From Effusibacillus consociatus (lineage in GTDB: Bacteria > Bacillota > Bacilli > Tumebacillales > Effusibacillaceae), in contig NZ_JBHSHC010000002.1 of the NCBI RefSeq assembly GCF_042652925.1, forward strand, positions 7,206-71,205: a DNA stretch of 64,000 bases, given 5' to 3'. The position numbers and the translations under genes are program-made. Positions 27,727-35,800 of the stretch are shown in pieces. Each line of letters opens with the position of its first letter. Position 1 is the stretch's first letter. The notes beneath the pieces are model-generated. The model saw nothing but the letters and a program-made list of their open reading frames with translations, searched no databases and was not told where the DNA came from.

Positions 27727-28692
27727 ATGAAAATCCTTGTCACAGGTGGAGCCGGATTCATCGGGTCCCATCTCGTGGAACGTCTCTTGCAGTTGGGACA
27801 TCAGGTATGGACGTTGGATGACCTATCGACAGGAAAACCCGATTTTTTAAACAATGTGAAGCATCATCCGGAACACACATTTGTTCATGATTCCGTGTTA
27901 AACCGCAACGTGCTGCAAGAATTGATCGATCGCAGTGATGTGATATTCCATCTGGCGGCAATTCTGGGTGTAAAAAACACCGTGGAGAATCCGTTAAAAG
28001 TGATAGAAGGGAATATAGACGGAACCAGAAATGTTCTTGAACTGGCTTATCAAAAACGTGTCAAAGTAATTTTTGCATCTACTTCGGAAATTTATGGAAA
28101 GAACGAGAACCTCCCCTTTAAAGAAGACTCGAATCGTGTGTTGGGGGCTCCCTCCGTACACCGCTGGTGTTATGCAACCGCCAAAGCGATTGATGAACAC
28201 CTGTGCTTTGCTTATGCGGAAAAAGGGTTGCCTATAACGGTGGTTCGTTATTTCAATGCCTATGGTCCCCGCCAAACCTCTTCGCAATATGGCGGCGTCG
28301 TGCCCCGCTTTATTCGTGCGGCGTTAAACAACCACCCGATTGAAGTATATGGAGATGGAACACAATCCCGATGCTTCACATACATTCAAGATACTGTTGC
28401 GGGGACTCTGGCTGCCATGGACCGACAGGCAAACGGGCTGGCTTTTAATATCGGCTCCGATCGACCGATAACAATTCGCAGCTTGGCCTCAACAATTCGG
28501 GAGCTTACTGGTTCATCCTCCCCGATTGTTCAGGTGCCGTATGAGAAAGCCTACGGACCCGGGTATGAAGACATGCCGGCACGGATTCCCGACCTGACCC
28601 GTTCCAAGATGGTTTTGGGATACTCGCCCACGGTCGGGCTGGAAGACGGGCTGAAAAAAACCATTGAATGGTATCGCCAAAACAACACCTAA
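27727..28692 (+). CDS. NAD-dependent UDP-sugar epimerase/decarboxylase
   Basis: 321-residue extended SDR. MKILVTGGAGFIGSHLVERLL, HLAAILGVKNTVENP, STSEIYGKNE, catalytic YATAK (HRWCYATAKAIDEH) and YFNAYGPRQTSSQYGGVVPRF. It resembles UDP-glucuronate decarboxylase and UDP-glucuronate epimerase. Coming directly after a UDP-sugar 6-dehydrogenase, it may act on the uronic acid product. GGGGGG precedes the ATG at 27727. Confidence 0.85.
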   Translation: MKILVTGGAGFIGSHLVERLLQLGHQVWTLDDLSTGKPDFLNNVKHHPEHTFVHDSVLNRNVLQELIDRSDVIFHLAAILGVKNTVENPLKVIEGNIDGTRNVLELAYQKRVKVIFASTSEIYGKNENLPFKEDSNRVLGAPSVHRWCYATAKAIDEHLCFAYAEKGLPITVVRYFNAYGPRQTSSQYGGVVPRFIRAALNNHPIEVYGDGTQSRCFTYIQDTVAGTLAAMDRQANGLAFNIGSDRPITIRSLASTIRELTGSSSPIVQVPYEKAYGPGYEDMPARIPDLTRSKMVLGYSPTVGLEDGLKKTIEWYRQNNT

Positions 28693-28711
28693 CACCTCGG
28701 AGGTAATGGAA

Positions 28712-29629
28712 ATGAAGGCCATCGTAACCGGAGGGGCTGGATTTATAGGGTCTCATCTCGTTGACACGCTCGTTACGGCAGGGGCCAAGGTGCATGTAAT
28801 TGACAATTTAGCCACCGGTTCCGGGGAGTATATAAACCCGGGAGCTACCTTTCATTTTCTGGATATCCGCAGCCAAGAGGCCAAAGATTTAATCCTGCGT
28901 GAACGGCCGGACGCAGTATTTCACCAAGCGGCCCAAGTCGACGTACAACGGTCCATCCATGATCCCGGATATGATGCACAAGTCAATATAATTGGAACAG
29001 TAAACGTGCTTGAGGCTTGCCGCCAGGCGTCAGTCAAAAAAATCATTTATGCATCATCCTGTGCGGTGTACGGGGATCTCAACACGGATCGAATCACGGA
29101 AGATGATCCCACTGATCCAATTTCCTATTACGGAGTCTCCAAATTAACACCAGAAGCCTATATACGGATCTTTCATCGGTTGTACGGACTCCCGTACACG
29201 ATTTTGCGTTACGCAAATGTTTATGGTCCCCGGCAAACCCCAAAAGGAGAAGGGGGAGTGGTTGCGATCTTTCTGGATCGAATCAAAAAAGGATTGCCCC
29301 TTCGTATCCATGGAGACGGAGAACAAACGCGGGATTTCGTCTATGTAAAAGATGTAGTAGCCGCTAATCTGGCAGCTTTTCAACATGGCAAACAGGACGT
29401 GATTCAAGTAGGAACGTCCACCCGTACATCTATTAATCAGGTGGTCCGCCTATTAAGCAAGCTTCACGGCACCGATCTTCCTGTTGTGTATGAGCAGGAA
29501 AGACCTGGAGACATTAAACACAGCTGTCTGGATAATAGGAAAGCTTATGAGAAATTGGGATGGCAGCCCAAATATGATATAGTTCACGGATTGGAGGAAA
29601 GCTATCATTTGCTTATGCAGGAAGCTTGA
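28712..29629 (+). CDS. NAD-dependent UDP-sugar 4-epimerase family protein
   Basis: 305-residue extended SDR. MKAIVTGGAGFIGSHLVDTL, HQAAQVDVQRSIHDP, ASSCAVYGD, catalytic YYGVSKLTPE, and RYANVYGPRQTPKGEGGVV, close to the short GalE/WbpP-like epimerases of Firmicutes. The ATG at 28712 is preferred because GGAGG lies 8 nt upstream. Ends the rightward UDP-sugar operon and is followed by a terminator. Exact substrate unknown. Confidence 0.86.
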   Translation: MKAIVTGGAGFIGSHLVDTLVTAGAKVHVIDNLATGSGEYINPGATFHFLDIRSQEAKDLILRERPDAVFHQAAQVDVQRSIHDPGYDAQVNIIGTVNVLEACRQASVKKIIYASSCAVYGDLNTDRITEDDPTDPISYYGVSKLTPEAYIRIFHRLYGLPYTILRYANVYGPRQTPKGEGGVVAIFLDRIKKGLPLRIHGDGEQTRDFVYVKDVVAANLAAFQHGKQDVIQVGTSTRTSINQVVRLLSKLHGTDLPVVYEQERPGDIKHSCLDNRKAYEKLGWQPKYDIVHGLEESYHLLMQEA

Positions 29630-29723
29630 GCTGATTCGCTCATGCTTCCTCCTAAACGTTAGCCCTTTTTTAGCCGGTCCGGGCTCCTGCCATCCACATA
29701 ATAGCACTGCTTCCAGTAAACAA

Positions 29724-29752
29724 AAACCTCCTGCCGCCCGGCAGGAGGTTTC
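29724..29752 (+). terminator. Bidirectional-looking terminator after the UDP-sugar operon
   Basis: Stem CCTCCTGCC / GGCAGGAGG with a 4-nt loop, flanked by AAA and TTT. It serves the + strand operon and possibly the convergent small gene at 29.76 kb. Confidence 0.8.
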
Positions 29753-29761
29753 GTCTATTCT

Positions 29762-29923
29762 TTACAGCAAATTGTGCCATTCCTTGTTCTGTGCAATGTC
29801 TTCATAACAATGCTCACACAGCTGTCCGGCACCATCAATAAAATGCTCCCGCATGTAGGACGGGGTCTCTTTCTCTATATCGGTCAATTCTTGGCAAAGC
29901 GCGCAAGGCTCCACTTGTTTCAT
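29762..29923 (-). CDS. 53-residue CxxC protein, possible zinc ribbon
   Basis: AGGAGG precedes the ATG at 29923. The peptide has two CxxC pairs (CALC near residue 7 and CEHC near residue 36) separated by about 25 residues, a typical spacing for a small zinc-binding fold. The rest is acidic. No TM segment. Function unknown; small treble-clef-like proteins of this size in Bacilli are often sporulation- or transcription-associated, but nothing here proves it. Confidence 0.75.
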   Translation of the reverse strand: MKQVEPCALCQELTDIEKETPSYMREHFIDGAGQLCEHCYEDIAQNKEWHNLL

Positions 29924-30036
29924 GTTCTGATCCCTCCTGAAAGTATTTAAACACTATTATACAAATTATCTGAAAAATGTCCACTGAGTTTTTTGAATGT
30001 TTCGTGACAAAATACCGGCTTGTCCACATCCACCTC

Positions 30037-30071
30037 TAAAAGAAAGGCCCGCCCGGAATTCCGGAAGAGCC
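30037..30071 (-). terminator. Terminator of the FFPRP-repeat gene
   Basis: On the - strand the CCGGAATTCCGG palindrome lies inside a GGCTC/GGGCC stem and is followed by CTTTCTTTT, just after the stop at 30084. Confidence 0.6.
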
Positions 30072-30083
30072 GTTTTGTTGTTA

Positions 30084-30665
30084 TTACCACCACGGTCTTG
30101 GGAAAAATGGTCCCGGAAAGAAAGGTCTTGGAAAGAAAGGTCCAAAGAACGGTCCGGGAAAGAAAGGCCTCGGAAAGAACGGAAAGCCAAAACCGAATCC
30201 AAATGGAGGAAAGAACGGGAAAAGCCGGGTATCTCCCTGATTGTCTCGTGCAGTGTCAGTAGTAGCCAACTGGGAAGCTTCGGTTGCTTGATCGTGATTA
30301 TGCTGATAGGACTGATAGTAGGAGTATGGCGAGTATCCGTAGTGGCTTAACGGATATCCATAGGGATTTCCCCAAGGCAATTGGTGATTTTCTCCGTCTG
30401 TTGTTCTCTCCCCGACAATTGAATTTGTGAGGTGCGGGAATTCTTGAAAGTAATTCGTTGGGACCTGATACATTTGTGGATATGCGGTTCCCTGCGCTAT
30501 GTGAAACGGCGGTGCATAAGGAACCTGATCCCATACAAAACCCGGTGTTGGCGATTGGCCCGGAACTGTTGTTCCCTCCCAATCACTCGTGTCAGTCCCT
30601 TTCAGCATTCCCTCTCTTTCAGAAACTTCATTCCCCGGTGTCAATACATTCTCTTCTTTACTCAT
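30084..30665 (-). CDS. Low-complexity Pro/Phe/Tyr-rich protein, probable spore coat component
   Basis: 193 residues with a strong GGGAGGGGAG ribosome site. The N-terminal part is polar, the middle is Tyr/Pro-rich (YGYPLSHYGYSPYSYY), and the C-terminus is made of PFFPRPFFPGPFF repeats ending in PWW. No signal peptide and no enzymatic motif. Composition matches the Tyr- and Pro-rich coat/exosporium proteins of spore formers, and the setting near cotB and GT genes supports that. No specific family recognised. Confidence 0.72.
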   Translation of the reverse strand: MSKEENVLTPGNEVSEREGMLKGTDTSDWEGTTVPGQSPTPGFVWDQVPYAPPFHIAQGTAYPQMYQVPTNYFQEFPHLTNSIVGERTTDGENHQLPWGNPYGYPLSHYGYSPYSYYQSYQHNHDQATEASQLATTDTARDNQGDTRLFPFFPPFGFGFGFPFFPRPFFPGPFFGPFFPRPFFPGPFFPRPWW

Positions 30666-30732
30666 GCGGCAAACTCCCCTCCCTGGATTCTTGCCCGGAT
30701 ATCGGGCACACTGCAGAATATGCCGAATTGTG

Positions 30733-30770
30733 AAAAAGGGCGCTTGCCCCTATAAAAATGGGCGTTTGCC
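30733..30770 (-). terminator. Terminator pair after aspA
   Basis: Two successive hairpins on the - strand: GGC-AAAC-GCC followed by CATTTTTA, then GGGGCAAGCGCCC followed by TTTTT. Together they would end the gmhB-aspA transcript. Confidence 0.72.
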
Positions 30771-30801
30771 GTGTATCCTTCTTTCTGTTGCAAGGCGATC
30801 T

Positions 30802-32187
30802 CTATTTACCGGTCATCTCGCGTAAATTCAGATAGTCCGCCAGTTGGTCATCAGAAATTCCCTCAGCCCAGGCAATCTCCCGAACCGATTTATTTTGCGC
30901 ATATGCTTTCTTTGCAATTTCGGCCGCCCGATCGTACCCGATCAAGGGATTGAGAGCGGTTGCAACTGAGGTGCTCATCTCTGCATAGTATAAACACCGT
31001 TCTTCGTTCGCTTCCATGCCAACAATGCATTTGTCAGTGAACGCCCGTACTCCGGTTGAAAGAATCTGTATTGCGTGGAGCAAATTGTAAGCCATTACAG
31101 GCATCATTACATTTAATTCAAATTGAGACGCGGTTCCTGCCGAAGCAACGGTCATGTCGCAGCCAAATACCTGATAGCAGATCATATTCATCATTTCGGG
31201 CAATACAGGGTTCACTTTCCCGGGCATAATGGAAGAGCCCGGTTGGACGGCCGGCAGTTGAATCTCGGCCAATCCTGTTCGGGGGCCCGATGACAGCAAG
31301 CGAATATCGTTCGCAATTTTCATGATCGTAGTTGCCAGCGAGCGCAGTTGACCGCTGACTTCCACCGCCGCATCCGGATTCTGCACAAAAGTAAAGTAAT
31401 TTTCCGGTTTCCGGAACGGAAGATTGGTAAAACGGGCTACCTCCGCAATCGCTTTTTCCGAATAATCGGGGTGGGCATTAATTCCGGTTCCCACCGCGTT
31501 GCCGCCCAAGCCGATCAGCAGCAGTCGCTCACTTACATGCTTCAGCATCTCCCGCCGCATCTTCACTGCGTTTGCATACCCCCCGAACTCCTGTCCAAGC
31601 CGCATGGGAACCGCATCCTGGAGGTGTGTCCGACCCGATTTTATGATCGAATCCCATTGCTTTGCTTTCTTAAAAAGCTCTTCTTCCAGATGAAGAATGT
31701 TTGGCAGCAAATCGTGGGTAATGGCTTCCATAGCCGCAATATTCATAGCCACATGAATTGTGTCATTCGTTGATTGTGCCATATTCACATGATCGTTCGG
31801 ATGAACAAGCGACGTGTCCCCTCGCTTGCCGCCCAGCAGCTCACAGGCACGGTTGGCGATTACTTCATTCGCGTTCATGTTCTGTGAGGTTCCGGCTCCC
31901 GCCTGATATACATCCACTACAAAGTACTCATTAAATTTCCCGTCAATTACTTCCTCGGCTGCCTGAATAATGGCAGCCGCTTTCTCCGGATCAAGTTCTC
32001 CCACATCCCGGTTTGCGATGGCTGCCGCTCGTTTGATAATTCCTTGAGCCCGGATAAAACGGGCAGGCAAGCGAAGTCCGGAGATCGGAAAGTTATGTCG
32101 CGCCCTTTCCGTTTGAGCGCCATAGTAAGCATTCACGGGTACCCGAACTTCTCCCAAAGAATCTTTCGCTACTCGAAACTCGGTCAT
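30802..32187 (-). CDS. aspA: Aspartate ammonia-lyase (fumarase/aspartase superfamily)
   Basis: 461 residues. Superfamily signature GSSIMPGKVNPV in the flexible catalytic loop; QAGAGTSQNMNANEV and GRTHLQDAVPMRLGQEF are conserved active-site segments. The GAGTSxNMNANEV form and RTGLAEIQLPA fit aspartase better than class II fumarase (which usually has GSGTQSNMN), but the split is not absolute. Aspartase would interconvert aspartate with fumarate and ammonia. The start overlaps the stop of the GmhB-like gene, so they are co-translated. Confidence 0.82.
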   Translation of the reverse strand: MTEFRVAKDSLGEVRVPVNAYYGAQTERARHNFPISGLRLPARFIRAQGIIKRAAAIANRDVGELDPEKAAAIIQAAEEVIDGKFNEYFVVDVYQAGAGTSQNMNANEVIANRACELLGGKRGDTSLVHPNDHVNMAQSTNDTIHVAMNIAAMEAITHDLLPNILHLEEELFKKAKQWDSIIKSGRTHLQDAVPMRLGQEFGGYANAVKMRREMLKHVSERLLLIGLGGNAVGTGINAHPDYSEKAIAEVARFTNLPFRKPENYFTFVQNPDAAVEVSGQLRSLATTIMKIANDIRLLSSGPRTGLAEIQLPAVQPGSSIMPGKVNPVLPEMMNMICYQVFGCDMTVASAGTASQFELNVMMPVMAYNLLHAIQILSTGVRAFTDKCIVGMEANEERCLYYAEMSTSVATALNPLIGYDRAAEIAKKAYAQNKSVREIAWAEGISDDQLADYLNLREMTGK

Positions 32188-32705
32188 TGAGGAATTCCCT
32201 CCTTTAGGATTAAATCCACCGCTTGCGGGAGATTTGCTGCAATTGCATCCGCATCTGCATGACCCTTCCCGATAAAAATGGTTCTGGTACCCGCCCGGCG
32301 GCCAGCCTGTATATCAAAGTCCCTGTCTCCCACCATAAAACTTTGCTTTAAATCAATGTTATATTTTTCAGCCAAATCGTGAATCATGCCCGGCTCCGGC
32401 TTTCGGCATGCGCACCCGGCACGGGGCTTATGTGCACAATACCGGATATCATCTATCTCCGCTCCATCCCTGGAGATCTCATGGAGCATTTTATTATGAA
32501 CTTGCTGGAGATCTTCCTCGGTCATGTACCCCAGGCCAACTCCCCCCTGGTTGGTTACGACAAAAACTTTATACCCCGCATCCTGCAAACGCTTAATCGA
32601 CTGCCCGACCCCGGGAAACAGAATCAGATCATCCGGCCCGTTCACAGGTCGAACATGATCATTAATCACACCGTCACGGTCGAGGAATACCGCTTTTCCT
32701 CCCAT
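32184..32705 (-). CDS. gmhB: D-glycero-D-manno-heptose 1,7-bisphosphate phosphatase-like HAD enzyme
   Basis: 173-residue HAD-IIIA phosphatase. FLDRDGVIND holds the nucleophile and acid Asp, VTNQGGVG is motif II, and CAHKPRAGCACRKPEPGM has the C-x-H and C-x-C zinc-binding loop that marks GmhB. GDRDFDIQAGRRAG is motif IV. The ATG at 32705 follows AAGGAGGGG. In Gram-positives such enzymes supply GDP-heptose for S-layer or surface glycans, but no other heptose gene is visible here and substrates of this subfamily vary. Confidence 0.85.
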   Translation of the reverse strand: MGGKAVFLDRDGVINDHVRPVNGPDDLILFPGVGQSIKRLQDAGYKVFVVTNQGGVGLGYMTEEDLQQVHNKMLHEISRDGAEIDDIRYCAHKPRAGCACRKPEPGMIHDLAEKYNIDLKQSFMVGDRDFDIQAGRRAGTRTIFIGKGHADADAIAANLPQAVDLILKEGIPQ

Positions 32706-32767
32706 CTGCAACCCCTCCTTCACATCCTAGTCTTTACCACGATTCCCCATCTTCATGTGTTCGAAAT

Positions 32768-32811
32768 AAAAACCGCAGCCCCCAAAACATATCGTTTGGA
32801 AAGCCACGGTT
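32768..32811 (-). terminator. Terminator of the sigma/anti-sigma operon
   Basis: On the - strand, AACCG with inner GGCTTTCCAAA pairs with TTTTGGGGGC and CGGTT, then TTTTTATTT follows, just after the stop at 32815. Confidence 0.6.
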
Positions 32812-32814
32812 TGT

Positions 32815-33537
32815 CTACTTTATCGTTTCGATTGTCGGATCAATCTTTGCTGCCCGTTTGAGAGTGTCGATGCGGGAACCTTTTCGTTCAATCGCCTGCC
32901 GAAGTTCTGTCGGATCCCCACTTACCTCAACCACATAAGGTGGAGCTAACGGCTGTCCTCTCACACTGAGGGATTGTCCCTGCCACTCTGCGTGATCCTC
33001 CGGGGATACCCTCACATGATTCACAGATACCCATTCGGCACCTGCGTCATATAACTCCTTCAGAATTTCGCTTAAATCTTCCGGTGTGACAGCTTCTCCC
33101 ACACGCTTTGCTTCTTCCTGATCTTTGAAACTGGCCGGTTCTTTCAGGGTGAGCTTCACTCCTCTGCTTAAAGCAGGGACTGCATCGGATGTGAGAACAG
33201 CTGATTTTTTAGCCCCCTTCGCTGCGTCTGCCGGTATTTGATTTGAGGCAGAATCCTTTACGGCTAAACCTGCAGGATTATTTGCTGCCCCACTCATATT
33301 CGCTTGCTGTTGTCCGGAATAAAAGAAAGCACCAATGAGAATCAATGCCCCGATGAATGAGACGACCGCTGCGATCGAGCGAACCCAACTCCAGTCCCTT
33401 TGTTTTCGGGGCTCGTCCGGAACCGGCTCTTGAGCAATTCTTGCAAAAATCTCCTGTTCCAGTCCTGGTCTCGGTTCCAACGGGTTAAGAGACGACAACA
33501 AATCCGTTACTTGATCCAGCTTCTGTTTTCGGCTCAC
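32815..33537 (-). CDS. Putative anti-sigma factor with a DUF881-like extracytoplasmic domain
   Basis: 240 residues. A short cytosolic N-terminus (residues 1-48), one membrane helix (SIAAVVSFIGALILIGAFFY, about 50-70), a low-complexity linker, then an extracellular domain from residue 150. The last part (LYDAGAEWVSVNHVRVS, then PLAPPYVVEVSGDPTEL) closely resembles the DUF881 domain of B. subtilis YlxW/YlxX. There is no HxxxCxxC zinc anti-sigma motif. It overlaps the sigma factor gene, so it is most likely its regulator; that is inferred from position and topology. Confidence 0.72.
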   Translation of the reverse strand: MSRKQKLDQVTDLLSSLNPLEPRPGLEQEIFARIAQEPVPDEPRKQRDWSWVRSIAAVVSFIGALILIGAFFYSGQQQANMSGAANNPAGLAVKDSASNQIPADAAKGAKKSAVLTSDAVPALSRGVKLTLKEPASFKDQEEAKRVGEAVTPEDLSEILKELYDAGAEWVSVNHVRVSPEDHAEWQGQSLSVRGQPLAPPYVVEVSGDPTELRQAIERKGSRIDTLKRAAKIDPTIETIK

Positions 33538-34085
33538 AGCGGTCTCACCTCCTCCGAAGCAACGGTCCTTTCCAGTACAAACGACGGGTCGACCTCCAGT
33601 ATTTTGCGAAGTTTACGCAATGCACGAAACAATTGAACCTTTATATTCGTTTCTGTGCAATTCAAAATCTGAGCGGCTTCCCTTGTGGAATAGCCATGAA
33701 TGTTGCGAAGAATTACGACAGTCCTTTGCGTTTCGTTTAACTGCAGCAGTGCTTTCTGTAATAGACCCAAACGTTCGCGATCGGTTACAACCTGCTCGGG
33801 AGAGGAGTCAGGAGATGCAAGTGACGCCAATTCTTCTTCTCCTGCGGCAGCAGGTTTTTTGCGAGTGAAATAGCTGCGTAATGTATTTCGTGCGATCGCA
33901 TACAACCACGTGCGAACTTCCGCATCGCCGCGAAAAGAACCGAGGGCACGGTATGCTTTCAAGAAAACTTCCTGTGTCAGGTCTTCCGCTTCACTTTGCG
34001 ACCCGACAGAGTATGCTACGTAACTGTAGATATCGCGAAAGTGAGCCGAATATATTTCTTGAAACCGTTCGGTAAAGTTCTGCAT
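33534..34085 (-). CDS. ECF-type RNA polymerase sigma factor
   Basis: About 183 residues with the two sigma domains only. Region 2 (FRDIYSYVAYSVG, then EAEDLTQEVFLKAYRAL) and region 4 (YSTREAAQILNCTETNIKVQLFRALRKLRK, a helix-turn-helix) are clear, joined by a short charged linker. SigW/SigX-like in size. ATG at 34085 is favoured because AGGAGGGG lies just upstream. Co-transcribed with and overlapping the membrane partner; the inducing signal is unknown. Confidence 0.92.
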   Translation of the reverse strand: MQNFTERFQEIYSAHFRDIYSYVAYSVGSQSEAEDLTQEVFLKAYRALGSFRGDAEVRTWLYAIARNTLRSYFTRKKPAAAGEEELASLASPDSSPEQVVTDRERLGLLQKALLQLNETQRTVVILRNIHGYSTREAAQILNCTETNIKVQLFRALRKLRKILEVDPSFVLERTVASEEVRPL

Positions 34086-34136
34086 TCCGCCCCTCCTTTC
34101 CTTGGATTCGGCCATAGTCTATATATTCCGGGATAT

Positions 34137-34967
34137 TCAGATGCCCGTTTCCTTTCGAAATGCTTCCTGAATTCTTTTGGTCACGGGTCCGACTTCACCG
34201 GTGCCAATTTTGTTCCCATCGACTTCCACATAAGGCGACACTTCACTCATCGTTCCAGTCAAGAACAACTCATCTGCAGACAATAGATCATCCTTGGTGA
34301 ACTGCTCCTCTTTCACGGGAATGCCCAGTGTCTTGGCAAGTTCAATCACCACATGCCGCGTAATCCCCGGCAGAATCCATGGACCTGTGGGATGCGTGAC
34401 AAGGGTGCCTTTTTTTACAATGAAGAGATTCGAAGCGGACGCCTCCGTTACGATCTCACCCCGGTGAAAAATTGCATCATCACAGCCGCGCTCCAACGCT
34501 TCCTCTTTCGCCATGCAATTCAGGAGCAGGCCTGTCGTTTTAATATTGCACATCTGCCAGCGCAAATCTTCCACAAAAGTGGCCCGTCCGCCCTGCTCCC
34601 AGATCCTTGGATCCGGTGTAAGCGGTCTGACATACACCACAACGGTCGGTTCTTTTAATTTTGGCAGTCCGTGTGCACGAGGCGCTTCACCGCGGGAGAT
34701 CTGAACATAAAGCGATCCGCGTTTGACTTCCGGATTGCGATTCAGCAGCTCGTTAAATACCGGGATCAGATCGTTTACCTGAGACTGAATCCGCAGTTTA
34801 TCAAGTCCCTTCTGCATCCTGTCCAGATGAAGATCCAGTTTAAAATAGGATCCATTATAAATATGTACAACTTCATATACCGCATCAGCAAACACAAACG
34901 CCCGGTCCTGAAAGGATACGGTTGCGCTAGAATCATCCAACCATTGTCCGTTTACGTAAACGATCAT
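34137..34967 (-). CDS. dat: D-alanine/D-amino acid aminotransferase
   Basis: 276-residue fold-type IV PLP enzyme. MIVYVNGQWLDD start, catalytic Lys in CNIKTTGLLLN near residue 145, then EEALERGCDDAIFH and EASASNLFIV binding the cofactor phosphate. This matches Bacillus Dat, which makes D-glutamate and other D-amino acids for peptidoglycan. Standard length. Sits between the sigma operon and the broken amj gene. Confidence 0.93.
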   Translation of the reverse strand: MIVYVNGQWLDDSSATVSFQDRAFVFADAVYEVVHIYNGSYFKLDLHLDRMQKGLDKLRIQSQVNDLIPVFNELLNRNPEVKRGSLYVQISRGEAPRAHGLPKLKEPTVVVYVRPLTPDPRIWEQGGRATFVEDLRWQMCNIKTTGLLLNCMAKEEALERGCDDAIFHRGEIVTEASASNLFIVKKGTLVTHPTGPWILPGITRHVVIELAKTLGIPVKEEQFTKDDLLSADELFLTGTMSEVSPYVEVDGNKIGTGEVGPVTKRIQEAFRKETGI

Positions 34968-35007
34968 GGTCTGCCACCCTCTCTTAAATATCTGGTCTGT
35001 TACCCTT

Positions 35008-35638
35008 CTATTTTACATGAAACAAAGGACAAATCCATACAATCCAATAAGCGGCCGGCACAAGCAGCGCTTGAGCGAGAATGGTTCCCAGCAATCTCGA
35101 CAACATCAGCAAACCAACGATTTTATCGATTTCCCGACGCTCCTGCCGTCCTTCCATGACCTGTTCAGTCAACAACGCGATTTTGGGATCTACAAAGATG
35201 ACCAACAGGATCATTGCCAGCCCGTTGATCCAGCCGGACGCGGATTGTGCGGTAGAACTGTATTCCGTCGTAAGAACGGAAGCATACAGAGCCCGCCCGC
35301 TCCAAATGCACGATCGCACGCGAAAACAAAACGACAAACGTGGGAAGTAAAAGCATCCCAAGTAACGTTCCAACAGATGCAGACCCCAGTATAATATGAA
35401 ATTGATCCTTGAGAACATCTGCCTCCTGACCGACTCTCGCTTCATCCACCAATCCCCCGGTCAAAGTAGCCTGAAAAGTGTTGGCAGTTCTCGATACAAT
35501 CGCCGCAATATTGAATAGAGAAAGGGCCACCGCCAACTTCCCCACGCGAACTCCAGCCAGTCGGACAGAATGTGACAGAGTCTCAATCATGTGGATCGTC
35601 AGGGTGAACACACAGATCAGCAGGATCTTGTCGATCAT
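35008..35638 (-). pseudogene. amj: Disrupted amj-like lipid II flippase gene (frameshift)
   Basis: Amj (YdaH) is a membrane protein that flips lipid II in B. subtilis as an alternative to MurJ. The N-terminal half here reads clearly (MIDKILLICVFTLTIHMIET, SVRLAGVRVGKLAVALSL, SRAIVHLERAGSV) up to about 35300. The C-terminal half (STAQSASGWINGLAMILLV, LSRLLGTILAQ) continues in a different frame from there to the stop at 35008. A frame change therefore splits the gene near 35280-35300. ATG at 35638 has GAGGTG upstream. Either a true inactivating indel or a sequence error. Confidence 0.78.
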
Positions 35639-35756
35639 TTCAAGCACCTCAGTTCGATTCCAGAAGAAATCTATTCCCTATTTTACCACACTGAAATCGG
35701 CAATCTTCTTGAAAAAAATATCCCTTTTGGAGGCGAATTTCATTATACTGGAAAAA

Positions 35757-35789
35757 CAAAAAAGAGATATATACATATGCATATATCTC
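35757..35789 (-). terminator. Terminator of the penicillin-binding protein gene
   Basis: Near-perfect palindromic stem GAGATATAT...ATATATCTC followed on the - strand by TTTTTTG, about 10 nt after the stop. Confidence 0.75.
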
Positions 35790-35800
35790 CGAGAAAGATG

